From an uncultured Collinsella sp. (GTDB taxonomy: Bacteria > Actinomycetota > Coriobacteriia > Coriobacteriales > Coriobacteriaceae), in the NCBI GenBank assembly GCA_958354105.1, contig CATWVA010000053.1, positions 1 to 7,337 on the forward strand: DNA of 7,337 bases. Reading direction: 5' to 3'. The position numbers and the translations under genes were made by a program. Shown piece by piece: positions 5,027 through 7,337 of the stretch (its first letter is position 1; every line of letters begins with the position of its first letter). The notes beneath the pieces are model-generated. The model saw only the letters and a list, made by a program, of their open reading frames with translations. It searched no databases and was not told the DNA's origin.

Positions 5027-5992
5027 ATGGAGCGTGGGATCTTGACACAAGAATATCGGCATGAACCTGTCATGCTCGGCGAAGTGCTTGAGTCGCTGCA
5101 GCTAAAGAGCGGCTCCGTTGTCTGCGATTGCACCCTTGGCGGTGCCGGCCATTCGGTAAAGATGGCCGCACAGGTGGGGGAGACGGGCCTTTTGCTCGGC
5201 GTCGATCAGGACGACATGGCCCTCGAGGCCGCTGGCGCCCGTCTGGACCGCGAGGTTCCCGGCGTTCCGCACCAGCTGCTGAAGGGCAACTTCGGCGACT
5301 TGGACGAGCTGCTTTGCTCGGCCGAGGTGCCCGGGGTCGATGGCTTCCTGTTCGATTTGGGCGTTTCGTCACCGCAACTCGATATCCCTGGCAGGGGCTT
5401 TTCGTATAACGAGGACGCCCCATTGGACATGCGGATGGATCCGGGTAATAACACCTTAAACGCAGCTGAGGTCATCAACACCTATAACGAACACGACCTC
5501 GCCCGGATTCTACGCGTCTACGGCGAAGAGAAGTTCGCCTCGCAGATCGCGCGCGAGATCGTGCGCCGCCGCGAGCAAGAACCGATCGAAACCACCGGCC
5601 AATTTGTCGAGATCATCAAGGCGGGTATCCCGGCTGCCGCTCGTCGGCATGGCGGACACCCGGCCAAGAAAAGTTTCCAGGCCATTCGCATCGAGGTCAA
5701 TCACGAGCTCGATGTGCTCGAACGAGGGCTTGATGCCGCCACCAGGTGGCTCAACCCGGGCGGACGTATCTGCGTCATCTCGTATCACTCGCTCGAGGAC
5801 CGTATCGTAAAGAACCACTTTAAGGAGATGAGCCAGGGGTGCACGTGTCCGCCGGAGATTCCGGTGTGCGTGTGCGGCAACGTGCCGATACTCAAGGTCA
5901 TCACCCGCAAACCCTTGGTTGCCCAGCCTGATGAGGTTGAGCGCAACCCTCGGGCGAGATCAGCCAAAATCCGCGTGGCGCAGCGTCTGTAG
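5027..5992 (+). CDS. rsmH: 16S rRNA (cytosine(1402)-N4)-methyltransferase
   Basis: RsmH (formerly MraW) uses S-adenosylmethionine to methylate N4 of C1402 in 16S rRNA, in the decoding centre of the small subunit. From ATG 5027 the protein has 321 residues, normal for the family. Visible motifs in order are YRHEPVMLGEVLE (10-22), the SAM-binding DCTLGGAGHS (34-43), GVDQDD (58-63), FDLGVSSPQLD (109-119), GRGFSYNEDAPLDMRMD (122-138), HPAKKSFQAIRIEVNHEL (211-228) and ISYHSLEDRIVKNHF (251-265). Near the C-terminus a CxC-x6-CxC cluster (C272, C274, C281, C283) is present, as I recall from many Gram-positive RsmH proteins, and may bind metal. The start is open: ATG 5027 has no good Shine-Dalgarno, while the in-frame TTG 5042 has GGAG (5029-5032) 9 bases upstream and would give 316 residues starting just before the conserved EYRHEPV. 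It follows mraZ in the usual dcw order. Confidence 0.97.
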   Translation: MERGILTQEYRHEPVMLGEVLESLQLKSGSVVCDCTLGGAGHSVKMAAQVGETGLLLGVDQDDMALEAAGARLDREVPGVPHQLLKGNFGDLDELLCSAEVPGVDGFLFDLGVSSPQLDIPGRGFSYNEDAPLDMRMDPGNNTLNAAEVINTYNEHDLARILRVYGEEKFASQIAREIVRRREQEPIETTGQFVEIIKAGIPAAARRHGGHPAKKSFQAIRIEVNHELDVLERGLDAATRWLNPGGRICVISYHSLEDRIVKNHFKEMSQGCTCPPEIPVCVCGNVPILKVITRKPLVAQPDEVERNPRARSAKIRVAQRL

Positions 5993-6082
5993 GCACGACC
6001 GCGCGATATTGGACCTCCCGCTCGCACCATAAACGAAGCTTAAACACACTACCAACGTACTCGGGATGGGAGGCGGCATATC

Positions 6083-6553
6083 ATGGGCTACAACACTTCA
6101 AGCGCAGCACTCGCCTATGATATGAACGCCATGCCCGCCTATCGTGAGACGCCGCAGGCCCCCGTTGCTCCCCGTGAGCAGCGCACGCCGCGCTTTGATG
6201 TCTACACGGGCGCGGGCCGTCAGGCAAACCAGGCGGTAAGCCCGGTTTTCATGAGCGTTCTTAAAACGTTTTGCATCATTGCGGCTATCTTCATGACGAT
6301 CGGCGTCGCCCGCGTGGCGCTCGCCGGCGTTACGGCCCAGGTGCTCAACAGCAACGCCGAGCTTACCAACACGCTCGAAAAGGCGACCGATGAGAGCTCC
6401 GACCTGGAGGTCATGCATTCGGTCTATGGCGCCGACACGCGCATTCGCGACCTTGCGGGCGCTTATGGCATGGTGGAGCCCAGCGAGAGCGTTACACTTG
6501 ACTTTACGCAGGATGCAGCCGCGGGCGCCAACGCGACCGCGACCGCTCAATAG
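6083..6553 (+). CDS. ftsL: FtsL/DivIC-like septum protein
   Basis: The product has 156 residues with bitopic membrane topology. An N-terminal cytoplasmic part of about 58 residues, rich in Ala, Pro and Arg, is followed by one transmembrane helix near 60-83 (LKTFCIIAAIFMTIGVARVAL). An extracytoplasmic heptad-like stretch follows (QVLNSNAELTNTLEKATDES, 86-105), then RIRDLAGAYGMVEPSES (120-136). That last piece resembles the conserved 'iA...lGMv.P' end of FtsL and DivIC. FtsL sits at the division septum, forms a coiled-coil complex with FtsB/DivIC and FtsQ, and activates FtsW-FtsI. Sequence similarity in this family is low, so the call rests mainly on topology and on its position between rsmH and ftsI, where ftsL is expected. 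ATG 6083 has GGGAGG (6068-6073) 9 bases upstream. The 90 bases between rsmH and this gene contain no gene and no clear terminator. The symbol is positional. Confidence 0.85.
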   Translation: MGYNTSSAALAYDMNAMPAYRETPQAPVAPREQRTPRFDVYTGAGRQANQAVSPVFMSVLKTFCIIAAIFMTIGVARVALAGVTAQVLNSNAELTNTLEKATDESSDLEVMHSVYGADTRIRDLAGAYGMVEPSESVTLDFTQDAAAGANATATAQ

Positions 6554-6570
6554 CAAGACGGTAGCTGAGT

Positions 6571-7337
6571 ATGACAAATGACTATCGCCGCGGTTCCGAT
6601 GGGGGCCGCGGTTCTGGACGTCCCTCGTCGCGGGGACGTTCTGGTTATCAAGGAACGGGTCGGCAATCTTACAACGCCGGGCGGTCCCGTGGCAACGACC
6701 CGGCGTCGCGACTTCGCGGCTCGGGCGGCCCTCAAGTGCATAACACCAGGTCGCGCAAGAGCTCGTCGACCGAATGGCTCACAGGCACGCCTCTGCCTCG
6801 CCGCAAAGCCGTCATGGGATTCATTGGGTTTGGCTTGGGCTTGGGCGTCTTTCGCCTTGCCGACTATCAAATTGTCGAAGCCGATAAACTGCGCGAGCGT
6901 GCCGATGCGCGTCGCCTGCTTGCGCAGACCCTCTATGCCAAACGTGGCACCATCTACGACCGCAACGGTAACGTGCTGGCGTCGTCGGTCGAATGTCGCA
7001 ATATCGCCGTGAACCCGCAGCTTGTCGAGGATGTTGACAAGACGGTGTCGGCGCTGGTCAAGGCAACTGGAATCGATAAAAAGACCTGCCGTAAGCTCGT
7101 TGAGTCCGATGGAACCTGGGTGTATATCAAGCGCCAGGTGGACGAAGACGATGCTGCGGCGCTGGAGAAGAAGAACCTGCCCGGCGTGCTTTTTGAGCAG
7201 GCCATGAAGCGCGTATATCCATACGGCAATCTGGCATCGCAGGTGCTGGGCGTAGTGAATGTAGACAACGACGGCTTGACGGGTCTCGAAAAGCAATACA
7301 ACAAACTTCTGACCGGCACGAACGGTTCTCTCGTGCG
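6571..7337 (+). CDS. ftsI: Division-specific penicillin-binding protein FtsI (PBP2/PBP3 class), N-terminal part
   Basis: The frame is open from ATG 6571 to the right edge (255 codons, no stop). FtsI is the septal peptidoglycan transpeptidase working with FtsW. Residues 1-78 are a cytoplasmic tail with about 15 Arg, 15 Gly and 13 Ser and only four acidic residues (for example RRGSDGGRGSGRPSSRGRSG at 6-25). One short, glycine-spaced membrane helix follows at about 80-97 (AVMGFIGFGLGLGVFRLA). Then comes the class B PBP pedestal: AKRGTIYDRNGNVLASS (123-139), LPGVLFEQAMKRVYPYGNLA (203-222), SQVLGVV (223-229) and DGLTGLEKQYNKLLTG (234-249). The SxxK, SxN and KTG active-site motifs are expected beyond the window. 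ATG 6571 is the only start that keeps the membrane helix. Its ribosome binding site is poor, and the gap to the ftsL stop is 17 bases, so coupling is possible. ATG 6578 is in another frame and opens only a shadow frame. Confidence 0.93.
   Translation, partial: MTNDYRRGSDGGRGSGRPSSRGRSGYQGTGRQSYNAGRSRGNDPASRLRGSGGPQVHNTRSRKSSSTEWLTGTPLPRRKAVMGFIGFGLGLGVFRLADYQIVEADKLRERADARRLLAQTLYAKRGTIYDRNGNVLASSVECRNIAVNPQLVEDVDKTVSALVKATGIDKKTCRKLVESDGTWVYIKRQVDEDDAAALEKKNLPGVLFEQAMKRVYPYGNLASQVLGVVNVDNDGLTGLEKQYNKLLTGTNGSLV

Noticed and set aside
6009..6035. Internal promoter between rsmH and ftsL (TTGGAC ... TAAACG)
   Set aside because: The spacer is 15 bases and the -10 match is poor; not strong enough to report as a feature.
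6578..7012. Plus-strand open frame of 144 codons and the minus-strand frame 6547-7296
   Set aside because: Both overlap the ftsI reading frame that starts at 6571, whose translation shows clear class B PBP motifs and stays open to the window edge.

Overview
The window is a chromosomal housekeeping stretch of a GC-rich (roughly 60 % by eye) bacterium. Gene content, protein features and codon choice suggest an anaerobic gut-type actinobacterium of the Coriobacteriia, such as a Collinsella relative. That placement is an inference from pattern recognition, not from a search. All convincing genes are on the + strand.

Layout: (1) positions 2-730 hold the C-terminal half of a DUF1846/UPF0371 family protein, followed by a clear intrinsic terminator (765-797). 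(2) A small stand-alone winged-helix DNA-binding protein (987-1325) has its own leader and its own terminator (1351-1378), so it looks like a single-gene unit. (3) pyrG, CTP synthase (1504-3165), has a plausible promoter carrying a short palindrome. Two bases after its stop comes a XerC/XerD-type tyrosine recombinase (3168-4109) with a GTG start, probably cotranscribed. (4) A 462-base gene-free interval (4110-4571) begins with a very long hairpin and ends with a well-formed promoter for the division cluster. (5) The start of the dcw (division and cell wall) cluster follows: mraZ, rsmH, an FtsL/DivIC-like small membrane protein, and the 5' part of ftsI (division-specific penicillin-binding protein). 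The ftsI fragment is an open frame from 6571 that leaves the window without a stop.

Functionally, pyrG supplies CTP, the recombinase is of the kind that resolves chromosome dimers before division, and the dcw genes couple a transcriptional regulator (MraZ) and ribosome methylation (RsmH) to septal peptidoglycan synthesis (FtsL, FtsI). The genes themselves are ordinary.

The most unusual part is the control region before mraZ. It contains a TTGAAA-17-TATTAT promoter and TGGGG repeats at about helical-turn spacing that resemble MraZ operators. These repeats run through a dense G-quadruplex motif. Two copies of a GGGGYGGTTCCCC palindrome lie in the promoter spacer and the early leader, and a LexA-like box and AACATAT repeats lie further upstream. 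I saw no sign of a mobile element, CRISPR array, tRNA, rRNA or novel multi-gene system.
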